Shown in pieces: positions 34,356-43,254 of a stretch of DNA of 64,000 nt. Position 1 is the first letter of the stretch. Each line of letters opens with the position of its first letter. The position numbers and the translations under genes were made by a program. Source of the stretch: Cupriavidus oxalaticus. GTDB lineage: Bacteria > Pseudomonadota > Gammaproteobacteria > Burkholderiales > Burkholderiaceae. The notes beneath the pieces are model-generated. The model had not been told where the DNA came from. It worked only from the letters and a program-made list of their open reading frames with translations, and searched no databases. Location: the NCBI RefSeq assembly GCF_004768545.1, contig NZ_CP038640.1, positions 1 through 64,000 on the forward strand, read 5' to 3'.

Positions 34356-35576
34356 TCACCGCTTGCAATGCACCAGGTCGTCGTTCACCCACGCACTTTC
34401 GACCAGGCCGTTTTCGCGCAGCTCGTCGCACGCTTCGCCTACCTGCTCGCGCCACTTCTTCGGCCGGGTGGAATCCGAGCCGCACATCAGCCGGAACGTC
34501 TCCAGCTTGAGCGGGTACGGCTCCTTGTGGGTGGCGAAGTAGTCGAACATGCGCCGCGCGGTGGGCGACAGCTTGCGGTACTTCTCCCACACGAATTTCG
34601 TGTAGTGGTCGCCGGCGAACAGCACCACGATTTCGGCGTCGATCTCGACCTGGCAGCGCGACGTGCGCTTGCCGCGATCCAGGACGCGGAAGCGCCGGAT
34701 CAGCGACACCGATTCGAGCCGGCCGATGCGTTGGGATGAGAACTGCATGGCCGACGCCTGGAGCCGCGTCAGGCATTCCTCGGCCCTTGTGTAGTACCGA
34801 CCGTTGATTGACCAGTCCAAGTCCTGGCAAAGCTCGTAGAACGTGAAGGAAACCGGCTCTCCGAGCGCGGTGCGCTTCGCGTACTCCAGCACCTGGGCGA
34901 ATACCAGCTCGTCGTCGTCGGCGCGCAGCTCGATCCCGGTGTAGGTGATCTCCACGTCTTTGTTGACGTGGTAGATCGACTGGCCTTGCAGCGCGGCGCG
35001 CGGCACCTTCTTGTTGCGGACGGTGAAGATCGCCGACCGCCCGAAGTCGTTGGGCAGTGCCCGCATGTGATCCGGCCAGGGAGCCAGGTCGAACAGCGAG
35101 AGCTGCATGTCCTTGATCTGCTGCTTCGTGTGCTTGAGCAAGGCCGTCTGCTTGGCCTCGCTGACCTTCTCGGCCAGCTCACCGCCGGCCGTTCGCTTCT
35201 TGGTCGCCATCGCACTACTCCGTTTGTCCTGGGCCAGCGCGCCGATCTGCTCGGCCATCTTGTTCACGGCGGTGCGCGGTTCGGGCGGCAGGCCCATCGT
35301 GCGCGCAAGCTCGGCCGATTCCTGCGCCATGCGCTCGGATCGCTCGACGGCGGCACTTGCCGGCGTCGGTAGCTTCGGCGGCAAAGCCGCCTCGTTGTCG
35401 CCGGCCGTGGCCGGCAGCTCGAAGAGGGAACCGGCGGGGCGGAAGGCCCCGCCGGCGCTGCCCGAGTCCCTGCGAGCGGCGGCGGTACGGGCGGCAAGGT
35501 CGGTGGCGTCGGCTTCGCTAAGCCCGCCCTCGATGAGCTTGCGCCTGTATTCCTGCTCGTTGAACTCGTTCTGCAT
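34356..35576 (-). CDS. trfA: IncP-1 replication initiator TrfA
   Basis: 406 aa long form, which binds oriV iterons and recruits DnaB. An internal start at 35210 (MATKKRTAGG) would give the 284-aa short form, as known for IncP-1 plasmids. The N-terminal 120 residues are the helicase-contact extension; winged-helix domains follow (SIYHVNKDVEITYTGIELRA, YEKYRKLSPTARRMFDYFATH), with a QLSLFD-type beta-clamp motif (DMQLSLFDLAP) near residue 160. It is downstream of ssb in one operon repressed by KorA and KorB. oriV itself is not in the window. Confidence 0.97.
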   Translation of the reverse strand: MQNEFNEQEYRRKLIEGGLSEADATDLAARTAAARRDSGSAGGAFRPAGSLFELPATAGDNEAALPPKLPTPASAAVERSERMAQESAELARTMGLPPEPRTAVNKMAEQIGALAQDKRSSAMATKKRTAGGELAEKVSEAKQTALLKHTKQQIKDMQLSLFDLAPWPDHMRALPNDFGRSAIFTVRNKKVPRAALQGQSIYHVNKDVEITYTGIELRADDDELVFAQVLEYAKRTALGEPVSFTFYELCQDLDWSINGRYYTRAEECLTRLQASAMQFSSQRIGRLESVSLIRRFRVLDRGKRTSRCQVEIDAEIVVLFAGDHYTKFVWEKYRKLSPTARRMFDYFATHKEPYPLKLETFRLMCGSDSTRPKKWREQVGEACDELRENGLVESAWVNDDLVHCKR

Positions 35577-35622
35577 CTAATCTCCCTCCTAGCATACTGC
35601 CCGGCCGTGGCCGGGCCTGGCC

Positions 35623-35964
35623 TTACTGGCCGCCGCCTGGCGCTTTGGTGTCCAGGTATTCGATTTCCTCGGCGATGAAATCGAAGCCGTATTCGGTCTT
35701 GCCGTCCTTCTCGTACTTCGTCGGCTCGATGCGGCCCTGGACGAACACCTTGGAGCCTTTGCCCAGGTACTTGCCCGCGTTCTCGGCCAGGCCGCCGAAC
35801 GACTTGATGCGGAAGAAGTCCGTCTGCTCCTGCTTCGCACCGGCTGCGTTGCGCCACACGCGATTGACAGCCAGGTCGAAAACGGCGCGGGCGCTGTTTT
35901 CGCTATGGCGAACGTCGGTATCGCGGGTAAGATTACCGATAAACTGGAACAGGTTGTGGCTCAT
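35623..35964 (-). CDS. ssb: Plasmid single-stranded DNA-binding protein
   Basis: 113 aa OB-fold SSB (MSHNLFQFIGNLTRDTDVRH, VWRNAAGAKQEQTDFFRIKSF, GKYLGKGSKVFVQGRIEPTKYE). It lacks the acidic C-terminal tail of chromosomal SSB, as IncP SSBs do. It protects single-stranded DNA during replication and transfer. First gene of the ssb-trfA operon, 46 bp before trfA. Confidence 0.95.
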   Translation of the reverse strand: MSHNLFQFIGNLTRDTDVRHSENSARAVFDLAVNRVWRNAAGAKQEQTDFFRIKSFGGLAENAGKYLGKGSKVFVQGRIEPTKYEKDGKTEYGFDFIAEEIEYLDTKAPGGGQ

Positions 35965-35996
35965 TCGTCATGCTCCTTTCGCTAATGGAGTCGTCA

Positions 35997-36008
35997 GTTT
36001 AGCTAAAC
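35997..36008. promoter_or_regulatory. KorA operator (OA)
   Basis: Perfect palindrome GTTTAGCTAAAC, the KorA site of IncP-1 plasmids, located between ssb and trbA over the trfA promoter. KorA represses trfA from here and affects trbA expression. Confidence 0.95.
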
Positions 36009-36028
36009 CTGCGTCCGTGGTCAAGAAC

Positions 36029-36041
36029 TTTAGCGGCTAAA
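36029..36041. promoter_or_regulatory. KorB operator (OB) at the trfA/trbA divergent promoters
   Basis: Perfect TTTAGCGGCTAAA, 20 bp from the KorA site and 36 bp upstream of the trbA start, allowing cooperative KorA-KorB repression. Confidence 0.95.
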
Positions 36042-36077
36042 ATTTTCTGCCGCCCGCACCGAGAAGGCATACGGGCC

Positions 36078-36440
36078 TTGTACAACTACATCTTCTTCAC
36101 GAACGTGCTCCGGCTGCTCGATGAGCGGCACATGACGAAAAAGGAGCTATCGGACAGGTCGGGGGTTTCGATCTCCTTCCTGTCCGATCTCACTACTGGC
36201 AAAGCCAACCCCTCCCTAAAGGTGATGGAGGACATTGCGCAGGCCCTTGAAACTCCCCTGCCGCTCCTGCTTGAATCGACCGACCTGGACAAAGAAGCCC
36301 TTGACACCCTGGCCGGCGGCAAGGCACCCCGAAGCCTGCCGCCAGGCTTCGAGCGCGTGGCGGCCGTGCTGCCAGAACACCAGGCGTTCATCGTCAAGAA
36401 GTGGGGCGAAGCGACAAGGAAGAAACTTAGAGGGAGTTGA
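36078..36440 (+). CDS. trbA: Transfer-gene repressor TrbA
   Basis: 120 aa from a TTG at 36078 with GAGAAGG upstream. It has an N-terminal helix-turn-helix (KKELSDRSGVSISFLSDLTT) and a C-terminal tail related to KorA's dimer domain (ERVAAVLPEHQAFIVKKWGE). It represses the tra and trb promoters and switches between vegetative maintenance and transfer. It starts divergently from ssb-trfA. Probable TrbA sites are seen at 36689 and 61771-61799. Confidence 0.94.
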   Translation: MYNYIFFTNVLRLLDERHMTKKELSDRSGVSISFLSDLTTGKANPSLKVMEDIAQALETPLPLLLESTDLDKEALDTLAGGKAPRSLPPGFERVAAVLPEHQAFIVKKWGEATRKKLRGS

Positions 36441-36749
36441 CGCCAGGATGTGAGAAGGGAAGGGAAGCGGCGCGGAACTGAGCCACAAGAGCCAGCCAAG
36501 TTTTAGCCGCTAAAGCCCGCCGGGGTGGCTCAACCCCCGGACAACCCATAACGCAAACGCCACGGGTTCGGCGCGAGGGCGCACGGAGCATGCGCCGCGT
36601 TGTCGCCTCTTTCGCCCCTGCAATCCGCGATGCAACGTCGCGGCCGAAGTCACCCTTGTGCGCTTCGGTGTTGCGGTCGAAATTAGTTCGGTATATCGTA
36701 TGAACCTGTGTAGAATGCGCGAAACGCAACGGCATACAGGGCATACGGA
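36441..36749. promoter_or_regulatory. trbA-trbB intergenic control region
   Basis: 309 bp without a gene. It holds a perfect KorB operator TTTAGCCGCTAAA (36502-36514) and a TrbA-operator-like CGGTATATCG (36689-36698; the consensus I recall is CGATATATCG). A likely trbB promoter has -10 TAGAAT at 36711 and a -35 overlapping the TrbA site. Confidence 0.75.
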
Positions 36750-37712
36750 ATGACCGACCAGAAACCAGAACACAACAGCATCAAGGAACGGGCGAAGAAG
36801 AAGCTCGAACGCGACATGGGGCCGGAGCTGCTGGCCGCCCTCAACGATCCCAAGACCGTTGAAATCATGCTCAACGCGGACGGCAAGCTCTGGCTCGAAC
36901 GCCTGGGCGAGCCGATGAAGTGCATCGGCACGCTGCGCGTCGCGCAGGCGCAAGCCATCATCGAAACCATCGCGGGCTACCACGGCAAGGAAGTCACGCG
37001 CTCCAAGCCGATCCTGGAAGGCGAGCTGCCCCTTGATGGCAGTCGCTTCGCCGGCCAGCTCCCGCCGGTTGTGCCCGCACCCACCTTCGCCATTCGGAAG
37101 AAGGCCGTCGCCATCTTCACGCTCGATCAGTACGTCGAACGCGGAATCATGACCGCGCCGCAGCGCGAGGCATTGATTGCAGCGGTGCGCGCGCACCGGA
37201 ACATCCTTGTGATCGGCGGCACCGGCTCGGGCAAGACCACGCTGGTGAACGCGATCATCAACGAGATGGTGATTCAAGACCCGACCGAGCGGGTTTTCAT
37301 CATCGAGGACACCGGCGAAATCCAGTGCGCCGCCGAGAACTACGTCCAGTACCACACCAGCATCGACGTGAACATGACGGCGCTGCTGAAAACCACCCTC
37401 CGCATGCGCCCCGACCGAATCCTGGTCGGCGAGGTGCGCGGCCCCGAAGCCCTTGATCTGTTGATGGCCTGGAACACCGGGCACGAAGGAGGTGCTGCAA
37501 CCCTGCACGCAAACAACGCCAAAGCTGGATTGGATCGGCTCGCCATGCTCATCAGCATGCACCCCGATTCCCCGAAACCCATTGAACCGCTTATCGGCGA
37601 GGCGGTTCACGTGGTTGTTCATATCGCCCGCGTCGAAGGCTCGCGGCGCATCCAGGAAATCTTGGAGGTTTCCGGGTTCGCCAACGGCCAGTACATCACC
37701 AAAACCCTCTGA
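36750..37712 (+). CDS. trbB: Conjugation ATPase TrbB (VirB11 family)
   Basis: 320 aa hexameric traffic ATPase of the mating-pair-formation type IV secretion system, on the inner face of the inner membrane. Walker A IGGTGSGKTTLVNAI near residue 150, Asp box FIIEDTGEIQC, Walker B MRPDRILVGEVRGPEAL, His box AATLHANNAK. First gene of the trb operon, under KorB and TrbA control from the upstream region. Confidence 0.97.
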   Translation: MTDQKPEHNSIKERAKKKLERDMGPELLAALNDPKTVEIMLNADGKLWLERLGEPMKCIGTLRVAQAQAIIETIAGYHGKEVTRSKPILEGELPLDGSRFAGQLPPVVPAPTFAIRKKAVAIFTLDQYVERGIMTAPQREALIAAVRAHRNILVIGGTGSGKTTLVNAIINEMVIQDPTERVFIIEDTGEIQCAAENYVQYHTSIDVNMTALLKTTLRMRPDRILVGEVRGPEALDLLMAWNTGHEGGAATLHANNAKAGLDRLAMLISMHPDSPKPIEPLIGEAVHVVVHIARVEGSRRIQEILEVSGFANGQYITKTL

Positions 37713-37728
37713 CTAGGAGTTACGACCA

Positions 37729-38193
37729 ATGCAAGCAACCTTCCCGGCATTCCGCCTCAACCGCAACGCCCTGTTCTACATGGGCCTCTTCGCCCTCCTG
37801 GCGTTCTTCCTGCTGGCCCCCCAGCACGCATTCGCCTCCGAGGGCACCGGCGGCTCTCTGCCGTATGAGAGCTGGCTGACCAACCTCCGCAACTCCGTCA
37901 CCGGCCCGGTGGCCTTCGCGCTGTCGATCATCGGCATCGTGGTCGCCGGCGGCATCCTGATCTTCGGCGGCGAACTCAACGGCTTCTTCCGCACGTTGAT
38001 CTTCATCGTCCTGGTCATGGCCCTGCTGGTCGGCGCGCAGAACATGATGAGCACGTTCTTCGGCCGTGGCGCGGAAATCGCCGCCCTGACCGATGGCGCG
38101 CTGCACCAGGTCAAGGTCGCCGCGCTGGACGTGGCCGGCTTCCCCGGCGAAGCCGTCATGCGCTGGGCCGAGCGCGGCCACATCGCGGGGTAA
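37729..38193 (+). CDS. trbC: Conjugative pilin precursor TrbC (VirB2)
   Basis: 154 aa prepilin with a long signal sequence (about residues 1-36, ending PQHAFA), two hydrophobic helices ([37 protein letters not shown]) and a C-terminal extension that is removed. By analogy with RP4, TraF trims it and joins the ends into a cyclic pilin. AGGAG precedes the ATG. Confidence 0.96.
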   Translation: MQATFPAFRLNRNALFYMGLFALLAFFLLAPQHAFASEGTGGSLPYESWLTNLRNSVTGPVAFALSIIGIVVAGGILIFGGELNGFFRTLIFIVLVMALLVGAQNMMSTFFGRGAEIAALTDGALHQVKVAALDVAGFPGEAVMRWAERGHIAG

Positions 38194-38196
38194 GTC

Positions 38197-38508
38197 ATGG
38201 CTCTGCGCGCGATCCCCATCCGTAGGGCCGGCAACCGAGAAAACCTGTTCATGGGCGGGGATCGTGAGCTGGTGATGTTCTCGGGCCTGCTGGCCGGCGC
38301 GCTGATTTTCAGCGCCCAAGAAGTGAGGGCAACGGTGTTCGGCATCGCCTTGTGGTTCGGCGCGCTCTTCGCGCTGCGCCTCATGGCGAAGGCCGATCCG
38401 AAGCTGCGACACGTGTACCTGCGGCACCGCCGGTACAAGCCGTACTACCCGGCTCGCAGCACGCCCTTCCGTGACAACACGCCGAGTCAAGGGAAGCAAT
38501 ACAAATGA
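38197..38508 (+). CDS. trbD: Mating-pair formation protein TrbD (VirB3)
   Basis: 103 aa inner-membrane protein with two closely spaced hydrophobic helices (LVMFSGLLAGALIFSAQ; TVFGIALWFGALFALRLM) and a basic C-terminus. Its stop overlaps the trbE start (ATGA), consistent with the VirB3-VirB4 partnership. Confidence 0.95.
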   Translation: MALRAIPIRRAGNRENLFMGGDRELVMFSGLLAGALIFSAQEVRATVFGIALWFGALFALRLMAKADPKLRHVYLRHRRYKPYYPARSTPFRDNTPSQGKQYK

Positions 38509-41063
38509 TCGAAGCAATCGCAATTGCCATTGCTGTGCTCGGTGCGGTTCTGTTGCTCATCCTCTTTGCCCGCATCCGGGCTGTCGATGCCGAGCTGAAG
38601 CTCAAGAAGCATCGCGCCAAGGATGCCGGCCTGGCCGATCTGCTCAATTACGCCGCCGTGGTCGATGACGGCGTGATCGTGGGCAAGAACGGCTCCTTTA
38701 TGGCCGCCTGGCTGTACAAGGGTGATGACAACGCCAGCAGCACCGAGGAACAGCGGGAAATGGTGTCGTTCCGCATCAACCAGGCCCTGGCGGGCCTGGG
38801 GAACGGCTGGATGGTGCATGTCGATGCTGTGCGTCGGCCTGCGCCGAACTACTCGGAGCGGGGCGTGTCATCGTTCCCCGACTCCGTTTCCTTCGCCATT
38901 GACGAGGAACGCCGGCGCTTGTTCGAGGGCCTGGGCGCGATGTTCGAGGGCTACTTTGTCCTGACCGTCACGTGGTTCCCGCCAGTGCTGGCCCAGCGCA
39001 AGTTTGTCGAACTCATGTTCGATGACGATGCGGTGGCTCCCGACCATACGGCGCGCACTACGGGCCTGATTGCGCAGTTCAAGCGCGAGATCACCAGCCT
39101 GGAATCGCGCCTGTCCTCGGCGGTCAAGATGACGCGCCTGCGCGGCCAAAAAGTCGTGTCGGAAGAGGGCAGGGAAGTCACGCACGATGACTTCCTGAGC
39201 TGGTTGCAGTTCTGCGTGACGGGCCTCCATCACCCGGTCATGCTGCCCAGCAATCCGATGTACCTCGATGCGGTAATCGGCGGGCAAGAGCTGTGGGGCG
39301 GCGTCGTGCCCAAGATCGGGCGCAAGTTCATCCAGGTGGTCGCCATCGAAGGCTTCCCCTTGGAGTCAACGCCTGGGGTGCTCTCGGCCCTGGCCGAGCT
39401 GCCCAGCGAATACCGCTGGTCGAGCCGCTTCATCTTCATGGATCAGCACGAGTCCTTGAAGCACCTGGACAAGTTCCGCAAGAAGTGGAAGCAGAAGATT
39501 CGCGGCTTCTTCGATCAGGTGTTCAACACGAATACCGGCTCGATCAACCAGGACGCGGCCGCGATGGTCGGCGACGCCGAGGCGGCCATCGCCGAGGTCA
39601 ACAGCGGCTTGGTGGCGGCCGGCTACTACACCAGCGTAGTCGTGCTGATGGACGAGGATCGGGAGCGCCTGGCGGCCTCCGCGCTCCTGGTCGAGAAGGC
39701 CGTCAACCGCCTGGCCTTCGCGGCCCGTATCGAGACGATCAACACGCTCGATGCGTACCTGGGCAGCTTGCCCGGCCACGGCGTCGAGAACGTGCGCCGG
39801 CCGCTCATCAACACGATGAACCTGGCCGACCTGCTGCCGACAAGCTCGATCTGGACGGGCAGCGCCACGGCTCCGTGCCCGATGTACCCGCCGCTGTCGC
39901 CGGCGCTCATGCACTGCGTGACGGTGGGCGCTACGCCGTTCCGCCTGAACCTGCACGTGCGCGACCTGGGCCACACCTTCATGTTCGGCCCGACCGGCGC
40001 AGGCAAATCGACGCACCTGGGCATCATCGCCGCGCAGCTCCGTCGCTACGCCGGCATGTCGATCTACGCCTTCGACAAGGGCATGTCGATGTACCCACTC
40101 GCGGCCGGCATCCGCGCGGCCACGAAGGGCAAGAGCGGCCTGCATTTCACGGTGGCCGCCGACGATGACCGCCTGGCGTTCTGCCCGCTCCAGTTCCTCG
40201 AAACGAAGGGGGATAGGGCCTGGGCGATGGAGTGGATCGACACCATCCTGGCGTTGAACGGCGTCAACACCACGCCGGCGCAGCGCAACGAGATCGGCAA
40301 CGCGATCATGAGCATGCACGCCAGCGGCGCGCGCACGCTCTCCGAGTTCTCGGTGACGATTCAGGACGAGGCGATCCGCGAGGCCATCAAGCAGTACACG
40401 GTGGACGGCTCGATGGGCCACCTGCTCGACGCCGAAGAGGACGGCCTGTCGCTGTCCGACTTCACGGTGTTCGAGATCGAAGAGCTGATGAACCTGGGCG
40501 AGAAGTTCGCGCTGCCGGTGCTGCTCTACCTGTTCCGCCGCATCGAGCGCGCACTGAAAGGCCAGCCCTCCGTCATCATCCTGGACGAAGCCTGGTTGAT
40601 GCTGGGCCACCCCGCGTTCCGCGCCAAGATCAGGGAATGGCTCAAGGTGCTGCGCAAGGCCAACTGCCTTGTGCTGATGGCGACGCAAAGCCTCTCCGAC
40701 GCGGCCAACTCGGGCATCTTGGACGTGATCGTGGAATCGACCGCGACCAAGATTTTCCTGCCTAACGTCTACGCCAGGGATGAGGACACATCGGCGCTCT
40801 ATCGCCGTATGGGCCTCAACGCGCGTCAGATCGAAATCCTGGCGACTGCCATTCCGAAGCGTCAGTACTACTACGTCTCGGAGAACGGCCGCCGTCTCTA
40901 TGACCTTGCCCTGGGGCCGATGGCCCTGGCCTTCGTCGGTGCGTCCGACAAGGAATCGGTCGCCACCATCAAGAGCCTCGAAGCCAAGTTCGGCCACGAA
41001 TGGGTGCATGAGTGGCTGGCCGGCCGTGGGCTGAATCTCAACGACTACCTGGAGGCCGCATGA
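38505..41063 (+). CDS. trbE: Type IV secretion ATPase TrbE (VirB4)
   Basis: 852 aa. An N-terminal hydrophobic anchor (IAIAIAVLGAVLLLILFARI) precedes a CagE/VirB4 N-domain and the ATPase domain with Walker A FGPTGAGKSTHLGI near residue 497 and Walker B SVIILDEAWLML near 690. It powers pilus assembly and substrate transfer. Overlaps trbD and trbF by four bases each. Confidence 0.97.
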   Translation: MIEAIAIAIAVLGAVLLLILFARIRAVDAELKLKKHRAKDAGLADLLNYAAVVDDGVIVGKNGSFMAAWLYKGDDNASSTEEQREMVSFRINQALAGLGNGWMVHVDAVRRPAPNYSERGVSSFPDSVSFAIDEERRRLFEGLGAMFEGYFVLTVTWFPPVLAQRKFVELMFDDDAVAPDHTARTTGLIAQFKREITSLESRLSSAVKMTRLRGQKVVSEEGREVTHDDFLSWLQFCVTGLHHPVMLPSNPMYLDAVIGGQELWGGVVPKIGRKFIQVVAIEGFPLESTPGVLSALAELPSEYRWSSRFIFMDQHESLKHLDKFRKKWKQKIRGFFDQVFNTNTGSINQDAAAMVGDAEAAIAEVNSGLVAAGYYTSVVVLMDEDRERLAASALLVEKAVNRLAFAARIETINTLDAYLGSLPGHGVENVRRPLINTMNLADLLPTSSIWTGSATAPCPMYPPLSPALMHCVTVGATPFRLNLHVRDLGHTFMFGPTGAGKSTHLGIIAAQLRRYAGMSIYAFDKGMSMYPLAAGIRAATKGKSGLHFTVAADDDRLAFCPLQFLETKGDRAWAMEWIDTILALNGVNTTPAQRNEIGNAIMSMHASGARTLSEFSVTIQDEAIREAIKQYTVDGSMGHLLDAEEDGLSLSDFTVFEIEELMNLGEKFALPVLLYLFRRIERALKGQPSVIILDEAWLMLGHPAFRAKIREWLKVLRKANCLVLMATQSLSDAANSGILDVIVESTATKIFLPNVYARDEDTSALYRRMGLNARQIEILATAIPKRQYYYVSENGRRLYDLALGPMALAFVGASDKESVATIKSLEAKFGHEWVHEWLAGRGLNLNDYLEAA

Positions 41064-41842
41064 GCATCGCCGACACCCTCAAGGGCTTGATCTTCAAGAA
41101 GCCCGCCAACTCCGCCGAGCCGCGCGATCCGCGCCGCTCGAAGGAACCGCTCGCCGGCGGCCGCCGTGCGGGCGAGGCCGAGAACCCCTACCTGGCCGCG
41201 CGCCGCACCTGGAACGATCACGTGGGCAGCGTCGTCTCGCAGCGCCAAACCTGGCAGGTGATAGGCATCCTGTCGCTGTTGATCGCGCTGGCCGGCGTGG
41301 GTGGCGTGATCCACATCGGCAGCCAGTCGAAGTTCATCCCCTACGTGGTCGAGGTGGACAAGCTGGGCCAGACGGTGGCCGCCGGCCCGGTGCAGGCCGC
41401 AGGGAAGGCCGATCCGCGTGTCATCCACGCCGCCGTTGCGGACTGGATGAGCTGCGCGCGCATGGTGTCGCCTGACGTGGCCTTGCAGCGCAAGTGCGTG
41501 TTCAAGGCGTACTCGATGCTCGCCCCCAACGATCCGGCGACGCCAAAGATGAACGAGTGGTTGAACGGCACGCCCGATTCCAGCCCGTTCAAGCGCGCCG
41601 AGAAGGAAATGGTCAGCGTCGAGATCAAGACCGTCATCCCGCAAACGCCCGACACCTGGCAAGTCGAGTGGGTGGAAACCACGCGCGACCGCCAAGGCAC
41701 GCTGAAAGGTCAGCCCGTCACCTGGCGCGCGCTCGTGACTACCTACATCGCCGAGGTCACGCCCAACACCACCGATGAGCAACTGCGGAACAACCCGTTG
41801 AGCATCTACGTGCGTGATTACTCCTGGTCCCGCATCCAATGA
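41060..41842 (+). CDS. trbF: Mating-pair formation protein TrbF (VirB8)
   Basis: 260 aa. A cytoplasmic leader of about 75 residues, one membrane helix (WQVIGILSLLIALAGVGGVI) and a periplasmic VirB8-type domain (YVVEVDKLGQTV..). The ATG overlaps the trbE stop. It is an inner-membrane assembly factor of the transfer channel. Confidence 0.95.
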   Translation: MSIADTLKGLIFKKPANSAEPRDPRRSKEPLAGGRRAGEAENPYLAARRTWNDHVGSVVSQRQTWQVIGILSLLIALAGVGGVIHIGSQSKFIPYVVEVDKLGQTVAAGPVQAAGKADPRVIHAAVADWMSCARMVSPDVALQRKCVFKAYSMLAPNDPATPKMNEWLNGTPDSSPFKRAEKEMVSVEIKTVIPQTPDTWQVEWVETTRDRQGTLKGQPVTWRALVTTYIAEVTPNTTDEQLRNNPLSIYVRDYSWSRIQ

Positions 41843-41859
41843 ATTCGAGGTCATCCACC

Positions 41860-42759
41860 ATGAAGAAAACCCTCTCCGCTTTGATCGTGGGCGCTGCTGT
41901 GGCGGTGCCCTCCCTGGCTCTGGCCGCCCCTGGCGACGACATTGCCGACAAGTATTTCAACAAGACCAACCCGACGCTGACCGCTCAAGAGCGCGCGGCG
42001 CTCGCCATCGCCAAACGGTGGGAAGCGGGGTCGGCGACCGGCATCAAGCCGGTGGCCGGCTCGGGCGGTGCCATCAAGTTCGTGTACGGCGCGCAGCAGC
42101 CGAGCATCGTTTGCGCGGTGCTCCAGGTGTGCGACGTGGCCTTGCAGCCCGGCGAACAAGTGAACTCGATCAACCTGGGCGACACGGCCAGGTGGACGGT
42201 GGAACCGGCCATCACCGGCAGCGGCGCGACCGAGGTTCAGCACCTCATCATCAAGCCGATGGACGTGGGCCTCGAAACCAGCCTGGTTGTGACCACGAAC
42301 CGCCGCAGCTACCACTTCCGCCTGCGCTCGCATCGCACCGAGTACATGCCGCAAGTCTCGTTCACGTACCCCGAGGAAGCGCAAGCCAAGTGGGACGCGA
42401 TCCAGCGCCGCGAGAAGCAGGAACGCACCGACAACACCCTGCCGGCGACGGGCGAGTACCTGGGCGATCTCTCGTTCGACTATGAGCTGTCCGGGTCGGC
42501 GAGCTGGAAGCCTGTGCGCGTCTACAACGATGGCCGCAAGACCATCATCGAAATGCCCGGCACGATGCAGCAGACCGAAGCGCCGACGCTCCTGGTCGTG
42601 CGCAAAGAGGGCGGCTTGTTCACCGACGACGAAACGGTGCTGGTCAATTACCGCGTGCAGGGCAATCGCTACATCGTGGACACGGTGTTTGACCGCGCGA
42701 TCCTGATTGCCGGTGTTGGCAGTAGCCAAGACCGCGTGACCATCAGCCGGAGGAAGTGA
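41860..42759 (+). CDS. trbG: Mating-pair formation protein TrbG (VirB9)
   Basis: 299 aa. Signal peptide MKKTLSALIVGAAVAVPSLA then LAAPGDD, followed by a VirB9/CagX domain (IKFVYGAQQPSIVCAVLQVC; RNYHFRL-like RSYHFRLRSHRTEYMPQVS). The start at 41860 is preferred for its signal peptide and the upstream GAGG; an ATG at 41839 overlapping the trbF stop is possible. Part of the outer-membrane core with TrbH and TrbI. Confidence 0.95.
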   Translation: MKKTLSALIVGAAVAVPSLALAAPGDDIADKYFNKTNPTLTAQERAALAIAKRWEAGSATGIKPVAGSGGAIKFVYGAQQPSIVCAVLQVCDVALQPGEQVNSINLGDTARWTVEPAITGSGATEVQHLIIKPMDVGLETSLVVTTNRRSYHFRLRSHRTEYMPQVSFTYPEEAQAKWDAIQRREKQERTDNTLPATGEYLGDLSFDYELSGSASWKPVRVYNDGRKTIIEMPGTMQQTEAPTLLVVRKEGGLFTDDETVLVNYRVQGNRYIVDTVFDRAILIAGVGSSQDRVTISRRK

Positions 42760-43250
42760 CCATGCGCAAGATCGTCTCTCTCGCGCTGCTCGCCCTCGCC
42801 CTGGGCCTCGGCGGCTGCGCAACCACCAGCCAGTACGGCAACTTCGTCCAGTCGGCCGCGCTCGATCAGCAGAAGCTCGCCACCGACGCGGTGCAGCAGC
42901 TCGCCACGCTGTACGCGCCGGCGCGCACGCGCCTGGAGCTGCAACAGCCGACGCCCGATCCGTTCGGCCAGGCGCTCGTCAAGTCGCTGCGCGACAAGGG
43001 CTATGCCCTCCTGGAGTACGCCCCGGCCGGCGCTTCCACGCAGGCCCCGGCCTCGGCGGCATCGCAGGCGAGCGCACCGGCCACCACGGCCGCGTCGGGC
43101 GGCCTGCCGTTGCGCTACGTGCTCGACCAGGCTGGCGACTCGAACCTGTACCGCCTGACCTTGATGGTCGGCAATCAATCCATCACCCGCCCTTACCTGG
43201 CGCAAAACGGCACGTTCGCGCCGGCCGGGTACTGGGTGCGCAAGGAGTGA
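42756..43250 (+). CDS. trbH: Outer-membrane lipoprotein TrbH
   Basis: 164 aa lipoprotein: signal peptide with lipobox LGLGGCAT near residue 23, an Ala/Ser-rich linker, then a small C-terminal domain (LRYVLDQAGDSNLYRLTLMV). Equivalent in position to VirB7. Start overlaps the trbG stop; a second in-frame ATG lies six bases in. Confidence 0.94.
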   Translation: MTMRKIVSLALLALALGLGGCATTSQYGNFVQSAALDQQKLATDAVQQLATLYAPARTRLELQQPTPDPFGQALVKSLRDKGYALLEYAPAGASTQAPASAASQASAPATTAASGGLPLRYVLDQAGDSNLYRLTLMVGNQSITRPYLAQNGTFAPAGYWVRKE

Positions 43251-43254
43251 CGCC

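Noticed and set aside
34150..34542. An additional gene after merR
   Set aside because: The frame runs through the merR 3' end, the transposon repeat and the trfA terminator; no motif and no start signal.
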